Part shown: in pieces, positions 1 to 5,959 of the stretch
Numbering within the stretch: the stretch's first letter is position 1
Layout: every line of letters begins with the position of its first letter
NCBI GenBank assembly: GCA_018384465.1
Contig: JAHAYQ010000249.1
Coordinates: 1 to 6,757, forward strand
Reading direction: 5' to 3'
DNA length: 6,757 nt
Source: Myroides sp.
GTDB lineage: Bacteria > Bacteroidota > Bacteroidia > Flavobacteriales > Flavobacteriaceae
Notes under the pieces: generated by a model
What the model was told of the DNA's origin: nothing
Seen by the model: only the letters and a program-made list of their open reading frames with translations
Databases searched by the model: none
Made by a program: the position numbers and the translations under genes

Positions 1-360
1 CTAACTATGGAATTAGAAGGTCAGGATTATACTCCTGAAGTATTAGCTGCTCCTAAAGCGTTGCTTATTGTAGCCTATGATTTGAATAAAGCAAAAACAA
101 ACGGACTGAAAACCATCAATGCAACGGCTGAAAAATTCCGTAATGCTGGTTATGAAGTGATTGGTTTAACAGCATCTGACAGCAACACCATTGATAAAGT
201 AAAAAGCGAACACAATTTATACCTCGATTTTTATTTCTGTGATGCCACTACCTTGAAAACTATCGAACGAGCAAATCCAAGTTATGTTACATTAGAACAC
301 GGAGTGATTAAAGATAAAAAACACTGGAACGATGTAAAGGAGTTAAAAATAAAACAATAG
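1..360 (+). CDS. DoxX / BT_3928-family membrane protein, C-terminal part (5' end outside window)
   Basis: The frame is open to the left edge (codons for Leu-Thr precede the first Met), so this is the 3' end of a longer gene and the ATG at position 7 is probably internal. The visible 119 residues contain no membrane segment. They read as an alpha/beta thioredoxin-like domain: a hydrophobic strand 'KALLIVAYDL', a helix, 'GYEVIGLTAS', then 'YFCDATTLKTIERANP' and a C-terminal 'KKHWNDVKEL'. From memory this matches the tail of the Bacteroidota DoxX-like proteins called BT_3928 family, where four N-terminal membrane helices precede such a domain. There is no CxxC motif here, so thiol-disulfide activity is not supported. 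In relatives the gene is, as I recall, near the permease/tlpA/tpiA group, which fits the order seen here. The family call is fairly likely; the biochemical role is unknown. Confidence 0.72.
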   Translation, partial: LTMELEGQDYTPEVLAAPKALLIVAYDLNKAKTNGLKTINATAEKFRNAGYEVIGLTASDSNTIDKVKSEHNLYLDFYFCDATTLKTIERANPSYVTLEHGVIKDKKHWNDVKELKIKQ

Positions 361-374
361 GGCAAATAAGTTTT

Positions 375-382
375 TATACTTA
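375..382. repeat. left copy of 8-bp direct repeat TATACTTA (candidate target-site duplication)
   Basis: TATACTTA occurs here and again at 582-589, exactly at the outer borders of the inverted repeats of the palindromic element between them. The copies differ on both sides immediately beyond these eight bases. If the terminal TA belongs to the element, the duplication would be 6 bp (TATACT). In AT-rich DNA a chance match is possible, but its position at both ends supports insertion. Confidence 0.5.
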
Positions 383-581
383 GCTCGTTAGGTGTACTTA
401 TTTCCATCACATAGGAACATAGGTTTTTCTTATGTTTTTTAAAGATTATGATAGACGTTTTACTTTTCGCATAGCAAACTTTGTGAAAAATAGTATTATT
501 TTCTATCCCATCTTTACAAATTAGTTATAATTCTATGCGTCTATGTGGTTAATTTTATTTTGAATTACACCCAACGGGTTA
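383..581. mobile_element. MITE-like palindromic element, ~199 bp, non-coding
   Basis: This is an intergenic stretch with nested inverted repeats. The outer arms are 382-396 and 566-580, matching at 12 of 15 positions when one is reverse-complemented (shared core GGTGTA / TACACC). The inner arms are 409-422 and 533-546, matching at 11 of 14 (ACATAG..CATAG type). A central hairpin lies at 466-487, with TTCGCATAG pairing with CTTTGTGAA around a CAAA loop (one mismatch and one G-T pair). The 8-bp direct repeat TATACTTA flanks it. There is no open reading frame of note, so any transposition would depend on an enzyme supplied elsewhere. From memory, similar 'CATAG...CTATGTGGTTAA' intergenic repeats occur in other flavobacterial genomes, but I cannot check this. 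The alternatives are a transcribed regulatory hairpin or a degenerate REP-like repeat. It separates the DoxX gene from the permease gene and fills most of the 284-bp gap. Confidence 0.55.
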
Positions 582-589
582 TATACTTA
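582..589. repeat. right copy of 8-bp direct repeat TATACTTA (candidate target-site duplication)
   Basis: This is the second copy of the sequence at 375-382, immediately outside the right inverted-repeat arm. The remaining 55 bp up to the next start codon are AT-rich. I see no convincing Bacteroidota promoter (TTG, about 19 bp, TAnnTTTG) in them. Confidence 0.5.
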
Positions 590-644
590 TTAATTCTTTT
601 GTTTATTACACATTTCAACCTTAATAGATAACATTCGCAAGAGT

Positions 645-1721
645 ATGTTCAGATATTTTCTTCATAAATTAGGCTACTCGTTTTTCACGCTTTTTGGTGT
701 GATCACAGTAGTCTTTATTCTTTTCAATATTTTGCCGGGCGATCCTGCCCGCATGATGTTGGATCAAAACGAAAATTCAGAACAATTGGCGTTGATCAAA
801 AAAAAATATGGTTTCGATCAGCCGTTACTCAATCAATATGGATATTACCTAAACGATTTGTCGCCGGTATCGTTGCATAAAAAACAACCCGAGCATTATA
901 CGTTTTACACCACAGAAAAATACGGCGGTAAGATATTGTTTTCTACAGCTGCGTATCAAGTAGTTATTAAAACTCCTTATTTACGTGAAAGTTTTCAGAA
1001 AAACGGCAAAAAGGTAACCGATATTATTGCTCATACACTTCCAAGTACCGTAGTACTTGCTGTGCTTTCTATTGTGATTGCTCTTTTTATTGGTACTGTT
1101 TTCGGTGTACTTTCAGCTTTGTATGCCAATAGCCTATTCGATCGCATCATTGCTTTAATCAGTACTTTAGGAATGAGTATTCCTTCGTTTTTTAGCGCCA
1201 TCCTTTTTGCATGGATCTTTGGATTTGTACTTCACGAGTACACACACTTAAACATGACCGGAAGCTTGTACGAAGTCGACGATTTTGGTGAAGGCACCTA
1301 TCTGTCACTCAAAAATGCTGTATTACCTGCAATTGTCTTGGGCATACGTCCGTTGGGTGTAGTTATCCAATTAATGCGCAACTCCCTTTTAGAAGTCCTT
1401 AATCAAGAATACATTCGTACAGCAAAAGCAAAAGGATTATCCACGTATCACATCATTCGTAAACATGCCTTAAAAAACGCTTTAAATCCAGTGGTAACTG
1501 CTATATCGGGGTGGTTTGCCTCTATGTTGGCTGGTGCGGTTTTTGTTGAATATATTTTCGGATGGAACGGCTTGGGAAAAGAGATTGTTGATGCATTAAA
1601 CAATCTCGATCTACCGGTCATCATGGGTGCTGTAATTGTTATAGCCACTACTTTTGTATTAATTACCATATTGGTAGACATCATCTATGCGTATTTAGAT
1701 CCGCGTATAAAATTAAAATAA
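645..1721 (+). CDS. ABC transporter permease, OppB/DppB (peptide/nickel) type
   Basis: This is an integral inner-membrane subunit of a binding-protein-dependent importer of the oligopeptide/dipeptide class, 358 aa. The N-terminus has the class hallmark: a first membrane helix (about residues 8-30) followed by 'LPGDPARMMLDQN'. Further membrane segments lie near residues 131-160, 168-195, 224-246, 282-305 and 324-350. The cytoplasmic EAA-type coupling loop is visible as 'YIRTAKAKGLSTYHIIRKHA' before the fifth segment. The C-terminus ends in 'YLDPRIKLK', also typical. The region between helix 1 and helix 2 is long (about 100 residues), making the protein longer than the 310-340 aa I expect for DppB/OppB. 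No ATPase, second permease or binding protein lies in the window, so substrate and partners are unknown. The chosen ATG gives the standard N-terminus; the ribosome-binding signal is weak. It is followed after 1 bp by the thioredoxin-like gene, implying co-transcription. Confidence 0.9.
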   Translation: MFRYFLHKLGYSFFTLFGVITVVFILFNILPGDPARMMLDQNENSEQLALIKKKYGFDQPLLNQYGYYLNDLSPVSLHKKQPEHYTFYTTEKYGGKILFSTAAYQVVIKTPYLRESFQKNGKKVTDIIAHTLPSTVVLAVLSIVIALFIGTVFGVLSALYANSLFDRIIALISTLGMSIPSFFSAILFAWIFGFVLHEYTHLNMTGSLYEVDDFGEGTYLSLKNAVLPAIVLGIRPLGVVIQLMRNSLLEVLNQEYIRTAKAKGLSTYHIIRKHALKNALNPVVTAISGWFASMLAGAVFVEYIFGWNGLGKEIVDALNNLDLPVIMGAVIVIATTFVLITILVDIIYAYLDPRIKLK

Positions 1722-1722
1722 T

Positions 1723-2301
1723 ATGAATAAATTAATTTTAACCTTACTTACCATTTCATTGATAACTGTAGGGTGCGATACCAAAAAGGCCGACCATAAA
1801 TTGGCAACAGAAATTAATGAACTGAAAGATTCTTTACATATTCAAGAAGATACAACAGCTCAACGTGAAGCCTTTAACGAAGTTACTTTGAATAAAGAGT
1901 TTGAGAACGTGGCTGGTGATAAGGTGTCTTTTGAAAACCTTATAGCAAAACATCATGGAAAACCTATTGTTATTGATGTATGGGCTTCTTGGTGCCCCGA
2001 TTGCATCAAAGGTTTTCCAGCACTAAAAAAATTGCAACAACAATACCCCGAAACGGTTTATGTATTTTTATCGCTCGATAAAACCAAAGATAAATGGATA
2101 GAAGCCATCGATAAATACGAATTACAAGGAGAACATTACTACTTAAACGAAAAAATGAAAGATGAATTTGGTCAGTCTATTCAATTAGATTGGATACCAC
2201 GATATATCGTTGTAGATTCGCAAGGTAAAATTGCTTTGAAAAAAGCAATTGTGGCAGACGACCCTATTTTAATTGATATATTAGATAAATTACAACCCTA
2301 A
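1723..2301 (+). CDS. TlpA-like thioredoxin-fold lipoprotein (WCPDC active site)
   Basis: This is a probable periplasm-facing thiol-disulfide oxidoreductase of the TlpA/ResA type, 192 aa. Residues 1-18 form a lipoprotein signal: 'MNK', a hydrophobic core, then 'TVGC' with the acylated Cys at 18. A charged, probably helical linker (about 20-50) precedes the thioredoxin domain (about 55-190). The redox motif is 'WASWCPDC' with cysteines at 91 and 94, and the cis-proline loop is 'WIPRY' with Pro159. Both cysteines and the cis-Pro are intact, so the enzyme should be active. The dipeptide between the cysteines is Pro-Asp rather than the Gly-Pro of thioredoxin or the Pro-Pro/Glu-Pro common in TlpA/ResA, which would be expected to alter its redox potential. 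The start lies 1 bp after the permease stop and the stop is 2 bp before tpiA. The client proteins are unknown. Confidence 0.88.
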   Translation: MNKLILTLLTISLITVGCDTKKADHKLATEINELKDSLHIQEDTTAQREAFNEVTLNKEFENVAGDKVSFENLIAKHHGKPIVIDVWASWCPDCIKGFPALKKLQQQYPETVYVFLSLDKTKDKWIEAIDKYELQGEHYYLNEKMKDEFGQSIQLDWIPRYIVVDSQGKIALKKAIVADDPILIDILDKLQP

Positions 2302-2303
2302 TT

Positions 2304-3053
2304 ATGAGACATAAAGTTATTGCAGGAAACTGGAAGATGCACAAAAACGCACATGAAACGTCCACTTTTCTAAACGATTTAGTAAACAATATGCCTAACG
2401 GAAAAGAAGTTGAAGTGGTGGTGGCACCGCCTTTTACTAATTTAATGCTGGCAACACAAATGTTAGAAGACACCAATATTTCGGTGGCTGCTCAAAATAT
2501 GCATCAAGCTGAAGGCGGTGCTTTTACCGGTGAAATATCTGCCGATATGCTTACAAGTGTGGGCGTACAAACGGTTATTTTAGGACATTCGGAACGCAGA
2601 CAGTATTTTAAGGAAACAGCCGCGTTGTTGGCTAATAAAGTTGATGCGGCTTTACGACACAACATGCGCATCATTTTTTGTGTAGGCGAAGAATTAAAAG
2701 ATCGACAAAATAAGCAGTTTCAAAATGTGGTATACTACCAATTAAAAGATTCTCTTTTTCACCTACCAAAAGAAGCTTGGGAACATATACTTATTGCCTA
2801 CGAACCAGTTTGGGCAATTGGTACAGGTGAAACAGCTACCCCAGAACAAGCACAAGAAATGCACCAATTTATCCGTGAACAAATTGCGCACCAATACGGC
2901 AGTTTGGCAAATAACGTAACTATTTTATATGGTGGTAGCGTAAAACCAGATAATGCACAAACTATTTTTGCACAGCCAGATGTTGACGGCGGATTGATAG
3001 GCGGGGCAGCATTAAACGTGAACGACTTTACAGCTATTATACAAGCTATTTAA
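2304..3053 (+). CDS. tpiA: triose-phosphate isomerase
   Basis: This cytoplasmic glycolytic enzyme interconverts dihydroxyacetone phosphate and glyceraldehyde 3-phosphate. At 249 aa it has the normal full length of the bacterial family. The active-site elements are all present: 'GNWKMHK' with Asn9 and Lys11, 'LGHSERR' with the electrophilic His95, 'AYEPVWAIGTG' with the catalytic base Glu167 followed by the flexible lid loop (about 171-180), and the phosphate-binding 'YGGSVKPDN' (about 209-217) and 'GGLIGGAAL' (229-237). The ATG lies 2 bp after the stop of the thioredoxin-like lipoprotein gene, so it is probably translated from the same transcript. The TlpA-tpiA pairing is, as I recall, common in Flavobacteriaceae. 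Two hairpins follow the stop codon and probably end the operon. Nothing suggests degradation or transfer. Confidence 0.98.
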   Translation: MRHKVIAGNWKMHKNAHETSTFLNDLVNNMPNGKEVEVVVAPPFTNLMLATQMLEDTNISVAAQNMHQAEGGAFTGEISADMLTSVGVQTVILGHSERRQYFKETAALLANKVDAALRHNMRIIFCVGEELKDRQNKQFQNVVYYQLKDSLFHLPKEAWEHILIAYEPVWAIGTGETATPEQAQEMHQFIREQIAHQYGSLANNVTILYGGSVKPDNAQTIFAQPDVDGGLIGGAALNVNDFTAIIQAI

Positions 3054-3058
3054 GTCTT

Positions 3059-3088
3059 AAAAGACGATCATTTGGAGTAGTCTTTTTT
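3059..3088 (+). terminator. candidate intrinsic terminator after tpiA (first hairpin)
   Basis: AAAAGAC (3059-3065) pairs with GTCTTTT (3080-3086) around a 14-nt loop, and the T-run continues to 3088. It begins 6 bp after the tpiA stop. The stem is short and AT-rich, so alone it would be a modest terminator; a stronger hairpin follows 17 bp downstream. Confidence 0.55.
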
Positions 3089-3104
3089 GAAATGAAATAA
3101 AACA

Positions 3105-3145
3105 AAAAATGTATCGAGAAGTGGCCCAATTATCGATACATTTTT
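3105..3145. terminator. strong hairpin, likely bidirectional intrinsic terminator
   Basis: The sequence has a perfect 13-bp inverted repeat: AAAAATGTATCGA (3105-3117) against TCGATACATTTTT (3133-3145), with a 15-nt loop containing GTGGCCCAA. It starts with an A-run and ends with a T-run, the arrangement of a terminator usable from either strand. It lies between tpiA and the small exported-protein gene and probably insulates them. An ATG at 3109, in frame with the next gene, is inside the left arm and is unlikely to be a start. Confidence 0.65.
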
Positions 3146-3183
3146 ACCTCTTTTTAAACGTAGGTAATAATAAAATAACGTCT

Positions 3184-3627
3184 ATGAAAAAAGTTTTAAT
3201 AATTGCCTGTCTTGTAATATCCAATGGGTTGTATGCGCAAGATTTCTTAATTGGACCTACTGTTTCTTATCAATCTCAAGCAGGTAATATGCTTAAAATT
3301 GGTGGTTATTATCTACAACCTTTAGCGGGTAATGCCATTGGTATAAAGTTAGAAGCCAATGCGCAAATGGCGTATTTTAGAGAGCAGTTTTTTGTCACAC
3401 CCGAAGGTAGCCTTACCTTCTACCCTACATTTAATAATTTAATAATTCCCTTTGCCGAAGCCGAAATAACTCCCTATACCCTTACCCCAAAAATAGGTTT
3501 GTCGGTAGCTACGATTGTTGAGTTTGGATTGGGTTACGGTTTTGATACAAAGGTGAAAACCGACTTAAAACCAATTAATGGGTTTACTTTTTCATTGGGA
3601 ATTAATATACCACTGAATGCTTTTTAA
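3184..3627 (+). CDS. small exported protein, probably beta-rich envelope protein, function unknown
   Basis: I do not recognise the family. The protein is 147 aa from the ATG at 3184, chosen because it opens a clean signal peptide: 'MKK', a hydrophobic core 'VLIIACLVI', and a cleavage region 'NGLYAQ' just before Asp-Phe, a common pattern in Bacteroidota. An earlier in-frame ATG at 3109 would add 25 residues, but it lies within the terminator stem and would bury the signal peptide. The mature part (about 128 aa) alternates polar and hydrophobic/aromatic residues, is rich in Gly, Tyr and Phe, and ends 'FTFSLGINIPLNAF'. This suggests a small beta-barrel or beta-sandwich in the outer membrane or periplasm. 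There is no lipobox and no catalytic motif. It stands alone between the tpiA terminators and a convergent gene. Confidence 0.68.
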   Translation: MKKVLIIACLVISNGLYAQDFLIGPTVSYQSQAGNMLKIGGYYLQPLAGNAIGIKLEANAQMAYFREQFFVTPEGSLTFYPTFNNLIIPFAEAEITPYTLTPKIGLSVATIVEFGLGYGFDTKVKTDLKPINGFTFSLGINIPLNAF

Positions 3628-3638
3628 TTGCTTGTTAT

Positions 3639-3671
3639 GAAAATAGAAACTACTATAAATTAACTATTTTC
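3639..3671. terminator. possible bidirectional terminator between convergent genes
   Basis: GAAAATAG (3639-3646) and CTATTTTC (3664-3671) form a perfect 8-bp inverted repeat with a 17-nt loop, centred in the 32-bp gap between two converging genes. The right arm overlaps the last codons of the YihY-family gene. The stem has only two G-C pairs and lacks a clear T-run, so this is tentative. Confidence 0.3.
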
Positions 3672-4616
3672 CTCTAACTTGGTATTAATTTCGTCTTCGG
3701 TTTTGGCGTATTTAACCTCTTCTTCTTTATAAATTACTCGCATCGTATAATCGTTAGGTTGTATTGGTGTACCGTACATTTCGGAATAATTTTTAGTAAA
3801 CACCGCACCAAAGTATAAGATAATTGCTGAATAATACACCCAAACTAAAATTATGAGGATGGATCCCGCGGCTCCGTATAAATCCATTTTGTCTGAATTG
3901 CCTAGATACACGCCAATTGCCCATTTACCAATCATAAATAAAATGGCGGTAAAAGCAGAACCAACTGCTGTTTCTTTCCAACCTAATTTACCGTCGGGCA
4001 GAGTTTTAAAGATGAATCCAAAAATCAGAGTGACAATTAAAGCAACTACACCGGTATTGATCCATGAAGCCCATGCTACGGTATCGCCAGGGAGTACATT
4101 GTGCAGTTGATCGTACAAATATTCGATAACCGAATTTACCACTAAACTTACTAATAATATAAACCCTAAGGCGCCAATCATTGAAAAAGACAATAAACGA
4201 TTGATTATAAAACGAATAATACCTTTTTTAGGTTTGGGTTTTAACTCCCAGATGTAGTTGATAGAACTTTGAATTTCAGCAAAAATACCAGAAGCGGAAA
4301 ATAACAAAGCAACAAATCCAATGATGGTAGCCAAACTCATTTGATCAGATAGCTTAATGTTTTTAATAGCTTCTTGTATCTGTAAGGCAGCCCGATCACC
4401 AACTAAGCTCTGAATTTGTTCGAAAAATTCACCGCGCACAGCTTCTTCTCCGAAAAAATATCCAGCTAAAGAAATGATAAGAATAGCTAATGGAGGAATG
4501 GAAAATATGGTAAAATAAGACAGTGAAGCACTGAATTTTACACAATTATCGTCTAAAAACTCATTTACAGATACTTTAAAGAGATTAAATATTCCCTTAA
4601 ATTTTTCTTTTACCAT
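3660..4616 (-). CDS. YihY/BrkB-family inner-membrane protein
   Basis: This is a polytopic inner-membrane protein of the YihY/virulence factor BrkB family (318 aa, normal length). The biochemical function of the family is not firmly established; the older name 'ribonuclease BN' for it is a known misassignment and should not be used. The family's N-terminal signature is visible as 'FSASLSYFTIFSIPPLAIL' (about 28-46), and a second conserved stretch 'SASGIFAEIQSSINYIWEL' (about 107-125) lies at the end of helix 2. About six membrane segments are apparent: 31-53, 93-115, 140-165, 182-205, 216-238 and 247-275. The C-terminal 40 residues are charged and probably cytoplasmic. The ATG at 4616 gives a short amphipathic lead before helix 1, as is usual. 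It is transcribed toward the small exported-protein gene. An 82-bp gap separates it from the upstream DUF2459-type gene, so a separate promoter is possible. Confidence 0.93.
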   Translation of the reverse strand: MVKEKFKGIFNLFKVSVNEFLDDNCVKFSASLSYFTIFSIPPLAILIISLAGYFFGEEAVRGEFFEQIQSLVGDRAALQIQEAIKNIKLSDQMSLATIIGFVALLFSASGIFAEIQSSINYIWELKPKPKKGIIRFIINRLLSFSMIGALGFILLVSLVVNSVIEYLYDQLHNVLPGDTVAWASWINTGVVALIVTLIFGFIFKTLPDGKLGWKETAVGSAFTAILFMIGKWAIGVYLGNSDKMDLYGAAGSILIILVWVYYSAIILYFGAVFTKNYSEMYGTPIQPNDYTMRVIYKEEEVKYAKTEDEINTKLEENS

Positions 4617-4651
4617 GGTGTTTCTTTCTTAGCAATTTATACGAATTTAAT

Positions 4652-4680
4652 CAAATTGTTCATAAAAAAGAAACGAACAA
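4652..4680 (-). promoter_or_regulatory. candidate Bacteroidota-type promoter for the YihY-family gene
   Basis: Read on the - strand, TTG (4678-4680) is followed after 18 bp by ACAATTTG (4652-4659), which resembles the Bacteroidota -33/-7 consensus TTG and TAnnTTTG with one mismatch in the TA. The -7 element ends 35 bp before the ATG at 4616, giving a plausible short leader. The motif is short and the region AT-rich, so chance is a real possibility. Confidence 0.33.
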
Positions 4681-4698
4681 TACTATAAAAATGACTTC

Positions 4699-5379
4699 TT
4701 ATTTTTGGTAATGATAAAAAATACCTTTATCCCACAAGGTAAATAAACACGCTTTTAATCCCGCTGATTTTAATGCGCTATTAGCCCAAGTATTGCAAGT
4801 ATAAAACAAATTGTATTTGCCTTTTGCCTCATAAAAAACATCGTTCAATCCGTAATTTTGATCAGTATCAATCAATATTAACTGCTGATCATCACTATCA
4901 AACCTGTTTAATATATAAGCACATAATTGTTGGTATTGCTCGTGATTAAGTTTAATTTCAACACAATCTTCTCGCGGAATCATCTTGTCGTAGTAGGTTA
5001 CATGCATGGCAGATTTGCTTAAACCAAATGCCGCATTAAATGCTACCGAGGGTTTCAAATCTTTCCATTCGGGAGTTTGCAGGTAAAAACCTTTATCGCC
5101 CCAACCAAAGGCGACCCATTGTGCCGAAGTGCGACCACCAGGTGTTAAAGCAGGATTGAGATGCATACGCCAATCGTACACCTCATTAATATAAGGCACC
5201 ACAATATCGGTATGTACGCCGTTGGTTAGAATATAAATTGATAAATTTTGATGAGTGTATTTTGACTGATCTTTATTCACAGGAACGTATGCTACTGCTG
5301 TTGCAAAAAGTACGTATATGAATAGTACACCAATTAATATAAAAAAGTAGCCGGCGATTTTCTTTAATATTTTCAACAA
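4699..5379 (-). CDS. DUF2459 / TIGR02117-family membrane-anchored protein, TTG start
   Basis: The family is uncharacterised; its name derives from occurrences near urease genes, and none are visible here. The 226-aa product has one N-terminal membrane anchor (about residues 8-31), and the rest is probably periplasmic. Conserved-looking blocks are 'LTNGVHTDIVVPY' (51-63, His56), 'FGWGDKGFYLQTPEW' (91-105) and 'YTCNTWANSALKSAGL' (193-208, Cys195). The order of a conserved His before a conserved Cys is reminiscent of permuted NlpC/P60-like cysteine peptidase folds; that is my inference only. No ATG is available: reading in frame upstream gives TAA-GAA-TTG-TTG, and the first internal Met is residue 72, inside the conserved domain. 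Translation therefore must begin at TTG 5379 (or the adjacent TTG 5376). A weak -7-like TATCTTCG lies about 21 bp upstream of the start (- strand, 5401-5408), without a clear TTG element. Confidence 0.82.
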   Translation of the reverse strand: MLKILKKIAGYFFILIGVLFIYVLFATAVAYVPVNKDQSKYTHQNLSIYILTNGVHTDIVVPYINEVYDWRMHLNPALTPGGRTSAQWVAFGWGDKGFYLQTPEWKDLKPSVAFNAAFGLSKSAMHVTYYDKMIPREDCVEIKLNHEQYQQLCAYILNRFDSDDQQLILIDTDQNYGLNDVFYEAKGKYNLFYTCNTWANSALKSAGLKACLFTLWDKGIFYHYQK

Positions 5380-5426
5380 TTCTTAATTTTCTAATTGAAT
5401 CGAAGATACAAAAAAATGACTATGTT

Positions 5427-5957
5427 TTAAATTCGTGATAAATATTCTTGTTTTACTTTAACGAAATTTTTGTTTGTTTCGATGAGCTGGTCGATAAAAT
5501 GTTTTTTTACAACATCATAATCATCGTAAGTTAAATGTTTTGCCCAAGCATCACTTTCTTGAATTTCATGGATTTTTTTTAAAACTTTTGCTGTCTCTGA
5601 GGCAGACCGATAAGCAACATTAACTTGACTACTGTTTTTTTTATGGTTGTATGAATAATTATTTTCACTTACTTTTTCAATAAAATACAATGGTAAACCT
5701 TCTTCATTGTTATAAAATTGTTGCCACATACAAAATCCCCAATAATTGGTTTGTTGTTTGTGATCGATGTTTTCCAATCGCCAACGGCAATTTCCTACTC
5801 TGCCCCAATGATTTGAATATCTGTAAACACCATTATTCGTAAAAAAATACTGACTACCGTGCTTACTGATATAGTGAGGTTTTATAAAACCAACTGGCTG
5901 TTCCGTTTTTTTAAAAACAGCAAAAGTATTTTTATGAAAATTGAAACGCGTATACAT
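5427..5957 (-). CDS. hypothetical protein with 'NHWGRVGNCRWRL' motif
   Basis: I recognise no named family. The 176-aa protein has no signal peptide or membrane helix, so it is probably cytoplasmic. The N-terminal two thirds (1-100) look beta-rich and unusually aromatic, with the block 'SNHWGRVGNCRWRL' at 48-61 and 'TNYWGFCMWQQF' at 70-81, including Cys57 and Cys76. Residues 122-176 are predicted by eye to be helical and charged ('TAKVLKKIHEIQES', then 'DVVKKHFIDQLIETNKNF'). I have a weak memory of similar 'HWGRV...WRL' proteins in other Bacteroidota, unannotated. The ATG at 5957 lies 2 bp after the stop of the three-TM gene, so it is probably the last gene of that operon. Trp-rich motifs could mean ligand binding, but no function can be claimed. 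Confidence 0.78.
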   Translation of the reverse strand: MYTRFNFHKNTFAVFKKTEQPVGFIKPHYISKHGSQYFFTNNGVYRYSNHWGRVGNCRWRLENIDHKQQTNYWGFCMWQQFYNNEEGLPLYFIEKVSENNYSYNHKKNSSQVNVAYRSASETAKVLKKIHEIQESDAWAKHLTYDDYDVVKKHFIDQLIETNKNFVKVKQEYLSRI

Positions 5958-5959
5958 TT

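Noticed and set aside
590..644. TTG (599-601) with TAATAGAT (622-629) as a promoter for the permease gene
   Set aside because: The second element matches TAnnTTTG poorly, so it is not distinguishable from AT-rich background.
1448..1684. 78-codon open frame on the - strand within the permease gene
   Set aside because: It is fully inside a well-supported gene on the other strand, has no family resemblance and reads as a low-quality antisense shadow.
2264..2476. 70-codon open frame on the - strand across the tlpA-like/tpiA junction
   Set aside because: It overlaps two confident genes and has no recognisable domain.
3109..3183. Longer N-terminus of the small exported protein starting at ATG 3109
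   Set aside because: The ATG lies in the left arm of a perfect hairpin and the extension would precede a complete signal peptide starting at 3184.
3853..4110. 85-codon open frame on the + strand inside the YihY-family gene
   Set aside because: It is antisense to conserved membrane segments, with a Pro-rich, implausible composition.
3660..4616. Annotation of the YihY/BrkB protein as ribonuclease BN
   Set aside because: This is a historical misassignment; the protein is a multi-pass membrane protein with no nuclease motif.
4620..4674. Inverted repeat GTTTCTTT (4620-4627) / AAAGAAAC (4667-4674) upstream of the YihY-family gene
   Set aside because: The 39-nt separation and simple A/G-T/C content make an 8-bp match likely by chance; no operator function can be supported.
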